A stretch of 64,000 bases of DNA from Plasmopara viticola (Eukaryota; Oomycota; Peronosporomycetes; Peronosporales; Peronosporaceae). The stretch is taken from NCBI GenBank assembly GCA_001695595.3, contig MBPM02000003.1:930001-994000 (forward strand), read 5' to 3'. Shown piece by piece: positions 1 through 11,128 of this stretch. Made by a program: the position numbers and the translations under genes. Under the pieces are notes generated by a model that saw nothing but the letters and a program-made list of their open reading frames with translations, did no database searches and was not told the DNA's origin. The stretch's first letter is position 1, and every line of letters starts with the position of its first letter.

Positions 1-915
1 CAGGTAAGCCGATGTGCGTCACTGTTTTATGTCACTCTCGCAAGGTAACCGCACCAATCATCCCCGGTCCCATTTAACCGTCAAGCCAGTGGCCGACTCT
101 CCCAGAGAAAAAACGACGAGCGATCATTCTCAAAGAGCGAGGGAGAAGCATTTGCCTTCAGAAGAATTTAGAGCGTAATTGGTGTGTAAAGTAGCTCTCA
201 CCTTATCCGCTCCTTTCTTTCTCAGCTATCGGTGTTCCCCCCCTCCGCCTCTGGGTCAAGTGCTCATTCCCTTTCTGCCTCCCGATTCGCCACTCGCTTT
301 GTTAGTCGGTCGTTCGTTGCCGTCGAGTCACGTGTCCCTGTCCGTCCGTCAACTCTGTTACTAGCCTCTCAGCGCCCAGCTTGGTGGTGCTATCTATTTG
401 TGTCGTGTCGCTGTCGGGTCTTGTTTGCCCTTCAACGCACCTTGCAACTTATTACTCAAGGTAACTATATCAGTCAAAGTTTAGGAGAATAGCGTAACTG
501 TAGGCTACAAGCTGTCGGTACACAAAGCTTCCACACCGACGCCTTCGCCCCTTTTCGTTGCTGTTTGTTGAACCCTGTTGAGGGCCTCTCGAAGCCGACA
601 TGGCTAGTGGCCCACTAGTCACGAGATTCACGAGCCCATATTGGTTAAATGAGGGAGGCTCATGATGGCATTAGATCTTGGATAAAGTGATGCAATGACT
701 AGAGAGAGGCCCTCGGCTCTCGAGCACACGTTTCCTATCATGAAGAATGATGGTCGTGTCGTCAACTCAGCTGGCAAAGATTTTGGTGGCGACGACGGGT
801 GACGTGTGGAAACAATTTGTCGTCGATGGTCTAGATTCTTAGACAGCTAACTTAGGAGGATGGTTTCAAAAGACTCACTATTGCATGTCTATCAATGTGC
901 CTAGACTTGTAGAAG
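1..915. other. Upstream region of the PNUTS-like gene; no coding gene seen
   Basis: No reading frame here looks like a protein; the open frames around 179-492 begin with TTG or have no recognisable content. GCTCATTCCC near 262-271, followed by pyrimidines, resembles the oomycete initiator and may be the promoter of the downstream gene. A GTAACT donor at 461 and a TTGTAG acceptor ending at 912, four bases before the ATG at 916, would define a 452-bp 5'UTR intron; this is inference. The window opens with CAG/GTAAGC, which could be the end of an exon of a neighbouring gene, but three bases cannot support a call. Confidence 0.3.
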
Positions 916-3435
916 ATGAATCTCGACATGGAGCGAGCTAGCTTCACAAGCTTGCTGGACCACGCACAGTTTGGTGGAGCGTTGCAACTTCAGCAACAGT
1001 CTCTCATGCACCCGCAAGCGACTTCGGCGTTCGGTCTACAAGGTATGATGTCGCAGCCGATGTCGATAGGATCGCCGCAGTTTCCAAAGCAGCAGTCAGT
1101 CCAACAAGTGCCTGCTTTAGCCTCAGTGCCGCTTAAGCTCCCAAAAGACCAAGCTGTGAGTTCTCGTCATCGCATTGTATTGATGTTTGTTCTGTACTGA
1201 CCTTTGTATACATTGTACGCCATTTAGGTCCCTAATGTACTACAAAACATGATTAAACGCAGTGATAGCTCTAAGCTGACACCCTCTAGCGTTGAGGCGT
1301 CCTTATTGTCCCTTGTGGACGGCGAGCTCCGTGTGCAATCGATCTCCAATCTCCCGATCTTTCTTCAGATTCTTCCGCGCTGTAAGACTGAGCCAGAGCA
1401 AACACTTGCACTAGTGGTGCTTCGTGCAACTTCCACTGCAAACGATGTCAAGCTGTCTCATGCTTGTGCAGGTGCATTCGAAAAGAATGGCGGACTTCGT
1501 TTAGCACGTGCTTGGGTTGACTCCGCTGTCACCTGGCAACATAATGACTTGTTGGTTTTACTCTTAGAAGTGTTGCAAACCCTACCATTGCAATTAACTA
1601 GTATAACTGAAGCACGCATTAATGAACCAATTGTCAAGTTACGCAAGAATGCCCGCGATGAGCGCGTCAAGCGAGCAGCTCAAGATCTTCTCAAGTTCTG
1701 GCGAAGCAAGTTTACTGAAAAAGAGCAGGCCTCCACGCCGTCGTCTACAGCGACAGAAAAGAAGCCTCATGATAGCTGCAAATCATCCTCATCACCTACT
1801 GCTGCGACAAAGTCGTTATCTTCGGCTACGCAAGCTTCTGCTAAGCCGGTGCCGGCAAAGCAGCCGAAGGTTTTAAGAAAGCGGTCTATTAAGCGATTAG
1901 AGCGTTTACCTTTTGGTGGCGGTAGTTCTGTATCAAAATCCAGTGACTTGATTGACAACCTTATTCAACGAAAGTCAGCCAAAGATGCTGCTATTGCTGC
2001 TGTTGCGAAGAAAAGCACGAGTGTCGATAGTAGCGACAATTCGGAAGAGGTCAAGCCTCAAGAAGTTTTGTCAAGTCAAGAGAGTCCAACTGCGACTAAT
2101 ACTGACGAGGATGCCCTCACCATGCCTCTTCCGACCATCCAGAGCTTCAAGGTGGCTTCAACTTCGACTGTGTCTTCAAAAGAACGCAAGCGGATCCGCT
2201 GGGCCGATGATAATGGGGCCGAACTGGTAAAAGTGCAGCTAATTGAGTCGTGGCGAGACTTAGTGCCATTCGATCCGCGCCACGATGATCAGTCTTTCAT
2301 GGACGCCAAATTACGTGAACATGCCAATGAAAGACATGCACTGCAGGCGCAGCATCACAGGATTCCGCCTGCCGTTGCAGCTTCTGTATCGCGTGAATGG
2401 ACTACGCCTGCGTTTATTCGTCTCCCACAAGCCTTGGCCGCGCGAGTGAATTCAAAAATCGTGACGGACGAGATGCACGTTCAAGATAGTCGCCGTCGTC
2501 ACGTGGACGAATATGAGGTGCTGGCTGGCGAGATGCCTAGCCCGAGTCCTAAGGAGTGGGAACGGCTCAATGAGCCCCATCGTGGGCCACCGGTGGAGAT
2601 TCCGCTCAGTGATGCAGTCGAGAGTGAACCCAAAGTATTACCACCACCCGCGTCTGCTCCGTTGATGGCACCACCATCTGCAGCTGCTCCTGCTTTTAAT
2701 CGACCTTCTGGATGGTATGGCCAAGCTCCTGGCTATAATTATCACGAGCGGCATGACTTTAATGGGCGTCAAGTCCCCGATGCCGATCGGAAGCTGCGTG
2801 AAGCGTTGGGTCCGCTTCAAGAAAACACAGTCTTACTTTTGCTTAATAATCCAGACGTGGTCCCGCAGGTTCTTGACGAAGCGCAGCGTCACGGTAATCG
2901 GATCCCAGATGCTCGGGTTTTTGAAATTGTCGACCAGTATCGTCGCGGACGCTTTCAAGCGCCACCAAATGCAGGTGGTCCACCAGCGTTTAGTCCTTTT
3001 CATAGTCAGCAACAACAACAGTATGGTCTGGATATGAGTCCAGGCATGGGCTATGATTATCAGTACCAGCAATATCCACCGCAACAAGGTCCTCCAGGAG
3101 GGCTATTTATGCCTAATAAACGGAAAGCGGATGCCATGGGCCCATCTCAGGACGGCTTGATGCCCGATGCATCGCAATCTTTCAAGCGATCTATAAAGAA
3201 ACGAGGCACACAACCCTGCAAGTTTTTTGCTTTACCAATGGGTTGCAAGCATGGTGGTAACTGTCACTACGCGCATAATCAGCCGGCGCTGCCAAACGGC
3301 CCTGCGTTTAATGGTATTTATAACAACAACAATGGCCCTTTGATGGGAGTTCGACCAATGATGGGCGGTCGTGGTCCAGGTCAAATGGAGCGATATAGTG
3401 CCGGCTTTAATCACCACATGCGTGGAGGGCAGTAG
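916..3435 (+). CDS. PNUTS/PPP1R10-like nuclear PP1 regulatory subunit
   Basis: Two exons, 916-1155 and 1228-3435, joined in phase 0 across a 72-bp GTGAGT...TTTAG intron, give about 815 residues. Order: a Gln/Met-rich N-terminus; a helical TFIIS N-terminal (LW)-type domain at about residues 102-242; a Ser/Lys-rich linker; a PP1-docking RVxF-type motif, KRIRW, near residue 400; a Pro/Gln-rich region; and a single CCCH finger (CX8CX5CX3H) near residues 741-764. This order matches PNUTS, which targets protein phosphatase 1 to chromatin and the RNA polymerase II termination machinery. The protein should therefore be nuclear and act in transcription termination and dephosphorylation of polymerase-associated factors. 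The motifs are seen directly; the function is inferred from family architecture. The linker and the Gln-rich N-terminus are poorly conserved in kind and may vary between species. Confidence 0.85.
1156..1227 (+). other. Intron of the PNUTS-like gene
   Basis: GTGAGT donor and TTTAG acceptor. Removing 72 bp joins exon 1 (80 codons) to the long downstream frame in phase 0. Without splicing, exon 1 would stop at 1198-1200. Confidence 0.85.
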
Positions 3436-3831
3436 TATAAATAAACTGTCTGAACGCAATGCGAGCATTGAGTTTTAGTTTGTGGTAGGCAGCTTGCGCA
3501 GCTACAGAAATATCTCGCTCAGGAAAGCCTTCAAGATTAATGTTTATCAATAGCTACGCTACAAATACATTTTTTTGACAACTTGTGTGCTTTGACAATC
3601 CATTCGTCATCTTGTCTAAACTAAAATACTAGACCTTTCATTCCATATTATATCGTATAAAAACAATGAAAATGACTGCAAAATGGTGCATTTAATATTG
3701 CCTTTCTTGTCCTGTTCTTTATCCTAACCCACAAATCGTGGACAATGCCGAAGCAAAGTCGTGTCCGGGGAAGCACCAAATCAATCACCTCATTTAAGGC
3801 AAGCAGCTCCCGTCTACGATCACATCACAGC
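3436..3831. other. Convergent intergenic spacer (two 3' ends)
   Basis: Spacer between the tail-to-tail PNUTS-like and eS6 genes. It is A/T-rich, with AATAAA-like strings (for example ATAAATAAAC just after the PNUTS stop) suitable for 3'-end formation. No gene is seen in it. Confidence 0.5.
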
Positions 3832-4662
3832 TTAAGCCTTGACCGACGAGGCTTTGCGGCTGCTGCGACGCTTAGCGATCTCGCTGGCACGACGGTCCTT
3901 CTGCTCCTTAACGCGCTACAGTGCCATATGGCGAAAGAGGAGCAGAGATACCCAAGCATTCGCGCATTTATAAAGTTAGCCTCCAATCAAGCAATAAAAG
4001 TACACAACACGACGCACCTGAGCGTGAAGACGGTTGTACTCGGCGGCCTCGCGCTGCACCTTTTCGCGCTGCTGCACTTTTTTAAGAGCAATCTGGCGCT
4101 TGTGGTGGAGCGTACGCGGGGTCACAAGACGCTGGATCTTCGGGGCTTTATCATTCTTCTTGCCCGTCTTCGACTCAAACTTGCGACGAATGACGTACTT
4201 GCGCACGTCATCCTCTTTGGTCAAGTTAAACAACTTGCGGATGTTTGAAGCGCGCTTAGGACCAAGGCGACGCGGGATCTGCACGTCGGTTAGGCCAGGC
4301 ACATCAGCCTCACCGGCCTTGACAACCACCAAGTTGAGTACCGAAAGATCCGGGCCAACGATGCAGCCACGCACTGACTTGCGCTTGCGCTCGCCTTTGC
4401 GGCGTGGGCGGTAGCACGATTTGCCCTTCGATAGAAGAAGACGGGCACGGCCATTGGACAAAACACCCTGCTTCATGGGAAACCCTTGCTTGTCGTTACC
4501 GCCCGATACGCGAAAGATAAAACCCTTGAACTCGTCGCCAAGAACATCACCCTCGACCTCTTGGGAAATACGCTTTTCGTAGAAAGCGCGGAGCTTGTGC
4601 TCGTCATCGACTTCAAGCACTTTCTGGGCGCCCGTTAAGGGGTTGGCAATGTTTAGCTTCAT
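3832..4662 (-). CDS. RPS6: 40S ribosomal protein eS6
   Basis: Coding exons are 4662-4018 (215 codons) and 3915-3832 (27 codons plus TAA), separated by a 102-bp GTGCGT...TGTAG intron, giving 242 residues; eS6 is usually about 249. The protein starts [11 protein letters not shown] and has the family core ([36 protein letters not shown]). The spliced tail is highly basic, with an RRSSRKASS segment matching the serine cluster that S6 kinases phosphorylate in other eukaryotes. Without the intron the frame would end in unrelated residues, so the splice is needed. The start is the ATG at 4662; an upstream in-frame extension probably belongs to a 5'UTR intron. It is part of the small ribosomal subunit, and its phosphorylation links translation to TOR/S6K signalling. 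Confidence 0.96.
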
Positions 4663-4670
4663 GGCAAAAT

Positions 4671-4744
4671 CTGTGGTAGAACAGGCAGCTTTATCAGTCA
4701 ATTTAAGCAAGAGCTGGCCAGCGACAAGCACGTTACTTTCGTAC
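4671..4744 (-). other. Probable 5'UTR intron of RPS6
   Basis: Reading the minus strand, GAG/GTACGAAAG at 4744 and a TACCACAG acceptor ending at 4671, eight bases before the start codon, define a 74-bp intron with a TTGACTGAT branch-like string. First introns around the start codon are common in ribosomal protein genes. Not proven from sequence alone. Confidence 0.5.
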
Positions 4745-4933
4745 CTCAAGACAATCAGGATAGTGATACTAACCTTTTAGTTAAGCATAATCACCACCAA
4801 CCAATCAACTGCTATACGTAGTATACATGTCAGGCTGTGCTACAACAGCATTGAGTACCGGATCTAAGCTGTATACCAGGAGAATCGTAAGATTGTATGC
4901 TTGGTCAGGAACGGTATTCTATAGCGTAGTTCA

Positions 4934-4945
4934 CTCATTTTCTTG
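4934..4945 (+). promoter_or_regulatory. Initiator-like core promoter of the heme lyase gene
   Basis: CTCATTTTCTTG resembles the oomycete Inr (YTCAYTYY) and lies about 45 bp before the ATG at 4983. It lies downstream of the in-frame ATG at 4827, which argues that translation starts at 4983. Confidence 0.5.
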
Positions 4946-4982
4946 TGCACCAAACGTTACCGCGAGGAGATCAAAGCTCGAC

Positions 4983-6221
4983 ATGGGCAATCAAGTCAGC
5001 ACGACCACGGCCTCTGATGCTGTTGCTTCCAATCAGCAAGGCAGCTGTCCAGTAGATCACCACGTTAAAGAGGTAAAAGAGGTATGTCCGGTGCAGCACG
5101 AGAGTGTAAAAAAGGTCGAGGGATGCCCGGTGCAACATGACAAGAAATCCTTCATAGCCGATGCCATGGGCGGTGGCTGCCCCGTTGTCAAGAGTGGCAA
5201 GCAAGAAACTGAGGTCTACGACGTTTACGGCCAGCGCGTTGATCCCACCAACATGATGCCATACAATCCAAGCCAGGCCCCAAACGACGAACAGCGTTAC
5301 CCACTTCCCCAGGACCGTGTACAATCTACGATTCCAAAAGGTGGAACTGAGGGCACGTGGCTTTACCCATCCGAACAAATGTTTTACAATGCACTCAAGC
5401 GCAAAGGTAAAGGCGAAGACGTACACGAGGGTGATGTGAAAGCCATTGTGTCCATTCACAACAATATGAACGAACGTGCGTGGGCCCAGGTTGAGCACTA
5501 CGAGAAGGTGTGCCACCCAGAGCTTGAGAGTAGTAAATTGCTTAAATTCTGCGGTCGTCCAGATAATTTGACACCTATTGCGTGGGCCAAAAGCATGCTT
5601 GGGTACGGCAAACCGTTTGACCGCCATGACTGGACCATCCTGCGCAGTGACAACACTCAAGTGCGCTACGTCATTGACTACTACTTTGACGATGAGAAGT
5701 CTGCGCACGATCAAGTGCCCGATTTACACTCGGAAAACGAGGTGAAGAGTATTTCCATGTACGCTCGTCCTGCGGTGGACTCGGTAGGTGCTTTGATTGA
5801 CAGACTCAAGTTCCCTATTACGACTTTTGTAAACGGACTGAAAGGCCCCGATTTAGCTGCTCGCGCTGCTCTGGTTGAAAGCGTTCATGAAGACAAGGAA
5901 GCGTTGGAATCACTTTCGGTAGAAGAAATCCAACAGACGTTTGCCAAGATTAAAAATTCATGCAAAAGCTGCATGCAAGAAGTTAAAACTTGTAGCAACG
6001 AAGTGCACTGTTCACAGGCTGCTTTGGCTCTACAATTATGCATGGGTCGCATTATCTGCCCGTTGCAGGCCGCTGCCTTTTCTAAGGCCCTTCAAAAAGG
6101 TGACGAAACAGCCGTTGAGTCTGCTTTTAATGCCATGAACAATAGTCTGGAACACTTTCAAGAGCGGGGGGCAAATGCGATGCAGGAACAGGCGGTTCGC
6201 GAATCCTTGACCAAAAAGTAA
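4983..6221 (+). CDS. HCCS: Holocytochrome c heme lyase (HCCS) with Cys-rich C-terminal extension
   Basis: Single exon, 412 residues from the ATG at 4983. The N-terminus carries four heme-regulatory CPV motifs (SCPVD, VCPVQ, GCPVQ, GCPVV); the usual number is two or three. The heme lyase core follows: NMMPYNPSQAP, SSIPK-like STIPKGG, WLYPSEQMFYNALKRKGKG, the IHNNMNERAW motif with the conserved heme-ligand histidine, LGYGKPFDRHDW, and RYVIDYYFDD. The enzyme forms the thioether bonds of cytochrome c (and c1) in the mitochondrial intermembrane space. After the core, residues about 327-359 have six cysteines spaced CX2CX6CX5CX9CX5C, followed by a helical tail. This is not part of the standard enzyme and resembles GCK/CHCH-type intermembrane-space cysteine modules; that likeness is inference. 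An in-frame ATG at 4827 would add 52 residues, but the initiator-like motif between the two ATGs favours 4983. Confidence 0.93.
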   Translation: MGNQVSTTTASDAVASNQQGSCPVDHHVKEVKEVCPVQHESVKKVEGCPVQHDKKSFIADAMGGGCPVVKSGKQETEVYDVYGQRVDPTNMMPYNPSQAPNDEQRYPLPQDRVQSTIPKGGTEGTWLYPSEQMFYNALKRKGKGEDVHEGDVKAIVSIHNNMNERAWAQVEHYEKVCHPELESSKLLKFCGRPDNLTPIAWAKSMLGYGKPFDRHDWTILRSDNTQVRYVIDYYFDDEKSAHDQVPDLHSENEVKSISMYARPAVDSVGALIDRLKFPITTFVNGLKGPDLAARAALVESVHEDKEALESLSVEEIQQTFAKIKNSCKSCMQEVKTCSNEVHCSQAALALQLCMGRIICPLQAAAFSKALQKGDETAVESAFNAMNNSLEHFQERGANAMQEQAVRESLTKK

Positions 6222-7486
6222 GCATATTCAAAAATAAAGATAATTAAAAGCTGTACATGAACTTTGTCTAGCCTTTGCTATTTTGTTGCATGAGAGTGCC
6301 CATCGGTGCCACACTGTCCACCGGACTGAGAGGCGACATCATGCGTCTCACGCGCGGCCGACATGTACAGAGTTTATGAAGTAAATGTTGGCTCAAGCTC
6401 ACAAGGTGCAAAATGCAAGACTCCATCGCAGTTGTCACTGTCACGTTGGCATTTCTTAAACGTAATTATCACGGGAACACTCTGCAACCATATTTGCTAT
6501 CCTTATCTGCTATGCGCGCTGCGAGGGCTTCCCGGAGGTCACTCCTCATGTGCTCAACTTAGTTCAGTAAAGCCATTTTTCTCGCGCAACCTAATTGCAA
6601 GCTTTTAGCATCGCATTTAAGTATTCAACTTGGCGTAGGGAGAAGCAAGACGACTAGGGTGACTTGCATGCATAGGGGGAATCCTCTTCAGCACTGTCAT
6701 TAGTTCAACTCAAATAAAGACCTAACTGTCGGAATGGGTGATATCACGACCCCAAAAAACAGATACCTTGGACGGAGAGCTTTACGTCCGTGAGCGTAAA
6801 GTACAATATGATCATAGGACGATTCACCTCCGAGATGTCTCGGTACGGAAAAGTGCCAGATCAGATGCAAGAAGTGCAAGTTCCGAGCGCGGGATACGGT
6901 CACTTCCATCATATCCCAACGCAACCGAAAGACCGCGGCTTATTTCTAAAGTGTATGTTGCTTCAAATATCAAGTCTCTACTGCCTTCGAGTAACCACAA
7001 CGATTTCATAATAGTGGCTTCCACGACTTCTACGCACCTCGCATAAAAGTCTCGCTGGCTTTAACAGTCAATGACTTCAGAAAAGGGAACTTTCGTCTAA
7101 GCATTGCTCAGAGATTATGAGCTTCAGCAGCTCCTACTTTCCCGAGTGCAAGCGCTTAAAATCGCTTTGGGGAATCGGCCCTGACGGTCGCGGGCGAATT
7201 CAAATCTGGTGATCCTCGAAGCGAAGATAAACTTCTATGTCTGTGTACCCTATTAGTTTTACAATCCGATAGTTTATCGTGCGTCTCAGCGCGAGGACTT
7301 TAAACAGCGTCGGACAGTCGCCTTCTTTGAAGTGAGCCCGGTCGGCAGCTCAAGGATACAGATTTATCGCCATACACTGCTGATTCTTCGACCACCTCCA
7401 CGACCGACTCTGTAGCCTTCAAAATCGACTCAGAGCTCTCTGAGATCTTTTCCGTCGTGAGCATGCGGTACCTCGGCCTTTGCGGC
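6222..7486. other. Intergenic region; no gene recognised
   Basis: ATAAAGATAATTAAAAG directly after the heme lyase stop could serve 3'-end formation. Open frames of 60-100 codons occur on both strands (for example 6700-7046), but they overlap one another, show no family motif and look like chance. Confidence 0.35.
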
Positions 7487-10400
7487 TTATAAGCCGCCGA
7501 ATGATCACACGCACTCGCCTTACGAACATCGCCGATCGCATGGTCAGCCGTTCAAAGAATGTGCTGGGTTCACCTCATGATACATAAGAATCTTGAGATC
7601 TTAAAAGAATAGATACTTCTTTATGACTCACATAAAAATCGTTATTGGAATGTTTATTACGAACGCCTACTCATGTCTTTCTGAATCCGGGAAAGGGTCA
7701 AGTGAAACATTCTTGTTCGTATGCACTGAAGTTATCCACTCTGGTGAAAGGTTCAACATATACAATAATCTCTATCCTTTAAAACCACTTAAGTTTTTCT
7801 TTATCTTCTTAAAACTTCTTCTGTTTATCTTGAGCAGATGCAATCGCGTACTATTTCGTGTTAATGTAACCGCCGTCTACTCGCGATCTCAAATAAATTA
7901 GAGTAATAAAAAAACTGTCTAGGAGAAAAAGATTTCTGAACCTCACTCAAACTTATCGTACACGCATTCGTAATTCAGAGAAATGATGGAATTATAAGGT
8001 GATTCATCTCATTTGTATAGAAGGCAGGGTACTTGATCCGCATTGTTGAGTGCGAACCCAGCAGTTGCGGTGCTTTTTATTCCGTGAACTGCCATAAGGA
8101 CCCTTCTGCTTCTTGGACCTGATTGAGTTGTGCACTTAATTGTGCCAAAAGCTCTTGTTGTTGTCAAATCTCTTTGCCAGACTTTTAGCGCTCGCGTATG
8201 CCGCACACTAATAAACTGCAGCGGCACTAGTATTTTTGCTTTGGAACATGAAAAGAAAAGACAAACATGGGTGAGCAGTGCCGTCTCCATTTGCAGTAGT
8301 GCGTCGAGCATCAAATCAAAATGACGCTGTACTTTATAGTTTTGTGGTCAATTCTCTCTGTCACACTCACAGCGCTTGCGCAGGCTACACACTAATATAC
8401 TGCAGCGGCTCTGGTGTTGTTATTTTAAAGCATGCGAAATTATGATGGTGAGCTGTGCCGTTCCCATTTGCAGTGGGGCGTCGCGCATCAAGTCAAATAA
8501 TGTACTTTTGAGAATGCATAAGTGGCCGGATTATCGCCTTGTCCATGTGCTAAAGATGCTCTACCATCCGCGGCAAACTTGCAGTCGCATCTAATATGCC
8601 TTAGAAAGCCGAGTCGTTCGGATGAACTTCATCACCTTTGTAAAGCGGGAGTGCAACTTCTTGTATACTAAATATTTGTATGAAGATGTGTCCAAGCAAT
8701 ACGTTTCGCAATCATGAACGTTGTGCGCAATGTAATAAGCACTATAAAATGATGACTGCTTAGATCTATAACAAACGGATCTCACGATGGGTTCTTAATA
8801 ACGGACCTGTGCAACCTGAAAGCTTAACGCGGCATTCATCGCCACTTTTATGGCCACATTTAATTGTTTGGGTGTGCATGAGAGATTTTACTCGGCAATG
8901 CTTATGCAAAGTCCGTCCATTAAGACGATACCTGCCAATTCTTTCGAGAAGGAGGTGCTGGCCGTAACTCCGGGTCAACTATTTCCAATATCTTCTTTCC
9001 CTTGCGAAACACAAGCAAGTGTGACCATCCACGATACGCATAAGTGGTCTACAAAAATATAGTCTTCAGCTATTGCTTCGAATAAATTGGAATTGCCTTC
9101 TTGTCGGCGCTTGGCGCATCACACAGTCGATGCTACACAGTACAGCGTTTTTGTGACGCACACTGAGTTAGTCAAATACCATTATATGATGGGTCATTTT
9201 TAACGCCAAGATCATCTCAACATCATTTTAATTAAGTTGAGGAACGCTACAACAAGTATTAGTAATGTAAGCGTAATGTCTTGCCAAAAATTCTCAGTGC
9301 TCTGCTTAGCACATGGTATGAGCGTCCAGATACTCCTTCTTGTTTGAGCAGTGCCTGAAAGAAAAAAGGGGAGGGTTCTGCTCTCGATCATACAGCTTCA
9401 AATTTCATGCGACTCGAAGATTCTTTATCCGTGGTGATATTCGCCAATTGCGATGAGAGACTCCCTGCACCAAACCCGTTAGACTTTGAAAAGCCAGAAC
9501 TACACGGCCTTCCAGTCGTTGAAATGCAGCGAGAAGATGGCGGCTCCTAGTATAGGCGGGGTGGCGTGCTGGTAACATAAACGTTTTTTTTAAGCCACAG
9601 AGGGGAAAATAAGGTTATCAGGCTTAGGGTCAATTATAGGGTAATGCTGCATGATACGATTTGTGCTTGCAAGCCTGACTTGCATGTGGCTGAGGGAAGC
9701 GCAGTAAGCTATGGATTGTCCTATTGAGCTTAGAGGCATCGATTAAATGCGTTTGATTATCCATTGACGATTGAAAGCAGCTATATGCTGCCGAATCAAA
9801 AGTACAGCGACGTGATGTTTCCGCTGCTTCCTTTACAACAGGACCAAGGGTGAGATCTAGATGTGACGCTCCTTAATTCTATAGTTTAAGTTTGTATACC
9901 TATGGACCTCGTCGTAAGGTATGATCTATGGCATGGCTAAAGAGCTATGAGCCTTGAGTTGAGTGAAGGTCAAAGATCGTGAGTGCCATCGGTTTTCTCC
10001 CAGCGAAGGTTTGAGAAAATAACGAAACCTCTGCTAATAATATTGTCGCTGGCACTGATGGTAAGAGTCTGGATCGTAAATATCACGTCACCCTCTAAGC
10101 GATGATCGTATCCAGCAGCAAATACTGCAAGCTATTGATTTCATGATTGGCATTAATCCAAGGCAATCCCGGCAAGGCTCTACCACGGTGTTTGTAGTCG
10201 CATATTTAAGTTGTCGTAGGAAGCAGCATTTACCGCATGGTAGTAATCCCATGGATGGTGCTAAGATACGGTAGTATGGTCACGGACCAACGTCTACTCG
10301 TGAAATGGCACTTAAGTTACAGAGCGATGCTGATTCGACGTAGCACTCGCTACACATCGTGGGTGGCACGGTCAGCTTCATGCCAGGTAAAATGAGCGAG

Positions 10401-11107
10401 GCTAACACTGTACGTGAAAGGACATGCTGTCTACTGAGCAGTGCGTGTTGCAGACAGCCCTCGTTGCATTGTTTAAACGGTGGTTGTCAATCATTTGAGG
10501 CCGCACCCCTGGTGTTTTTGCATACATCAAAGACCATCCATATCATACATGACGCTCTTCTTTACTAGCGTTAATTGGTCTATAATGTGTCATTATACGG
10601 AAGACTTTTATTTTTATTTGTGTGCATTAGCTAAAGAATTTTGCTTGGGGCGCAGCGACAGCGTGAAAATCTTGTTGAAATTGCACGGACAATGACGAGT
10701 ACATTTAAGAGGAGATAGTAATTTACCGAATTCACAACACTATCGAAGATATACAACGAGAATGCTATCGTTGTTTGCTTGGGTTCGGGTCTCTGATCTC
10801 TGCCTCATACTTAGAAGTCAAACAAGTCGCCGATCGCTCTACACCAGCCTCCCTCTTAATTTCAATAACAGTACAGAATAAACGCTAACTCTCTATTTAT
10901 GATGCTTATCGTTTGCTTAATCGCCTTGTAAATGCCAGTTTCCGTATGGCAGTACTTTTTAATGATATGCATTTATACTACTTCTCTACAGGCTTGATAT
11001 GGTCTTTTAATTGGTTTCCAAGCATCGCTCGTGTTAAAAAATATGGAAAAAGCTAGTATATAGCATGCAGGTCCTACCCAACATACTCTTCCCCGGCGAA
11101 ATTTTGG

Positions 11108-11128
11108 ACCGGTATTGGAGATACCGGT
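11108..11128. repeat. Small inverted repeat (8-bp arms)
   Basis: ACCGGTAT, a 5-base loop, then ATACCGGT, a perfect hairpin. Repeated in copy 2 at 22367-22387. No adjacent gene suggests a role. Confidence 0.7.

Noticed and set aside
4827..4982. N-terminal extension of 52 residues on the heme lyase from an upstream ATG
   Set aside because: An initiator-like motif at 4934 lies between the two ATGs, the extension has no family similarity, and the ATG at 4983 has a good context.
4971..5714. 247-codon minus-strand frame opposite the heme lyase
   Set aside because: The plus-strand frame has clear family motifs; the antisense translation has none.
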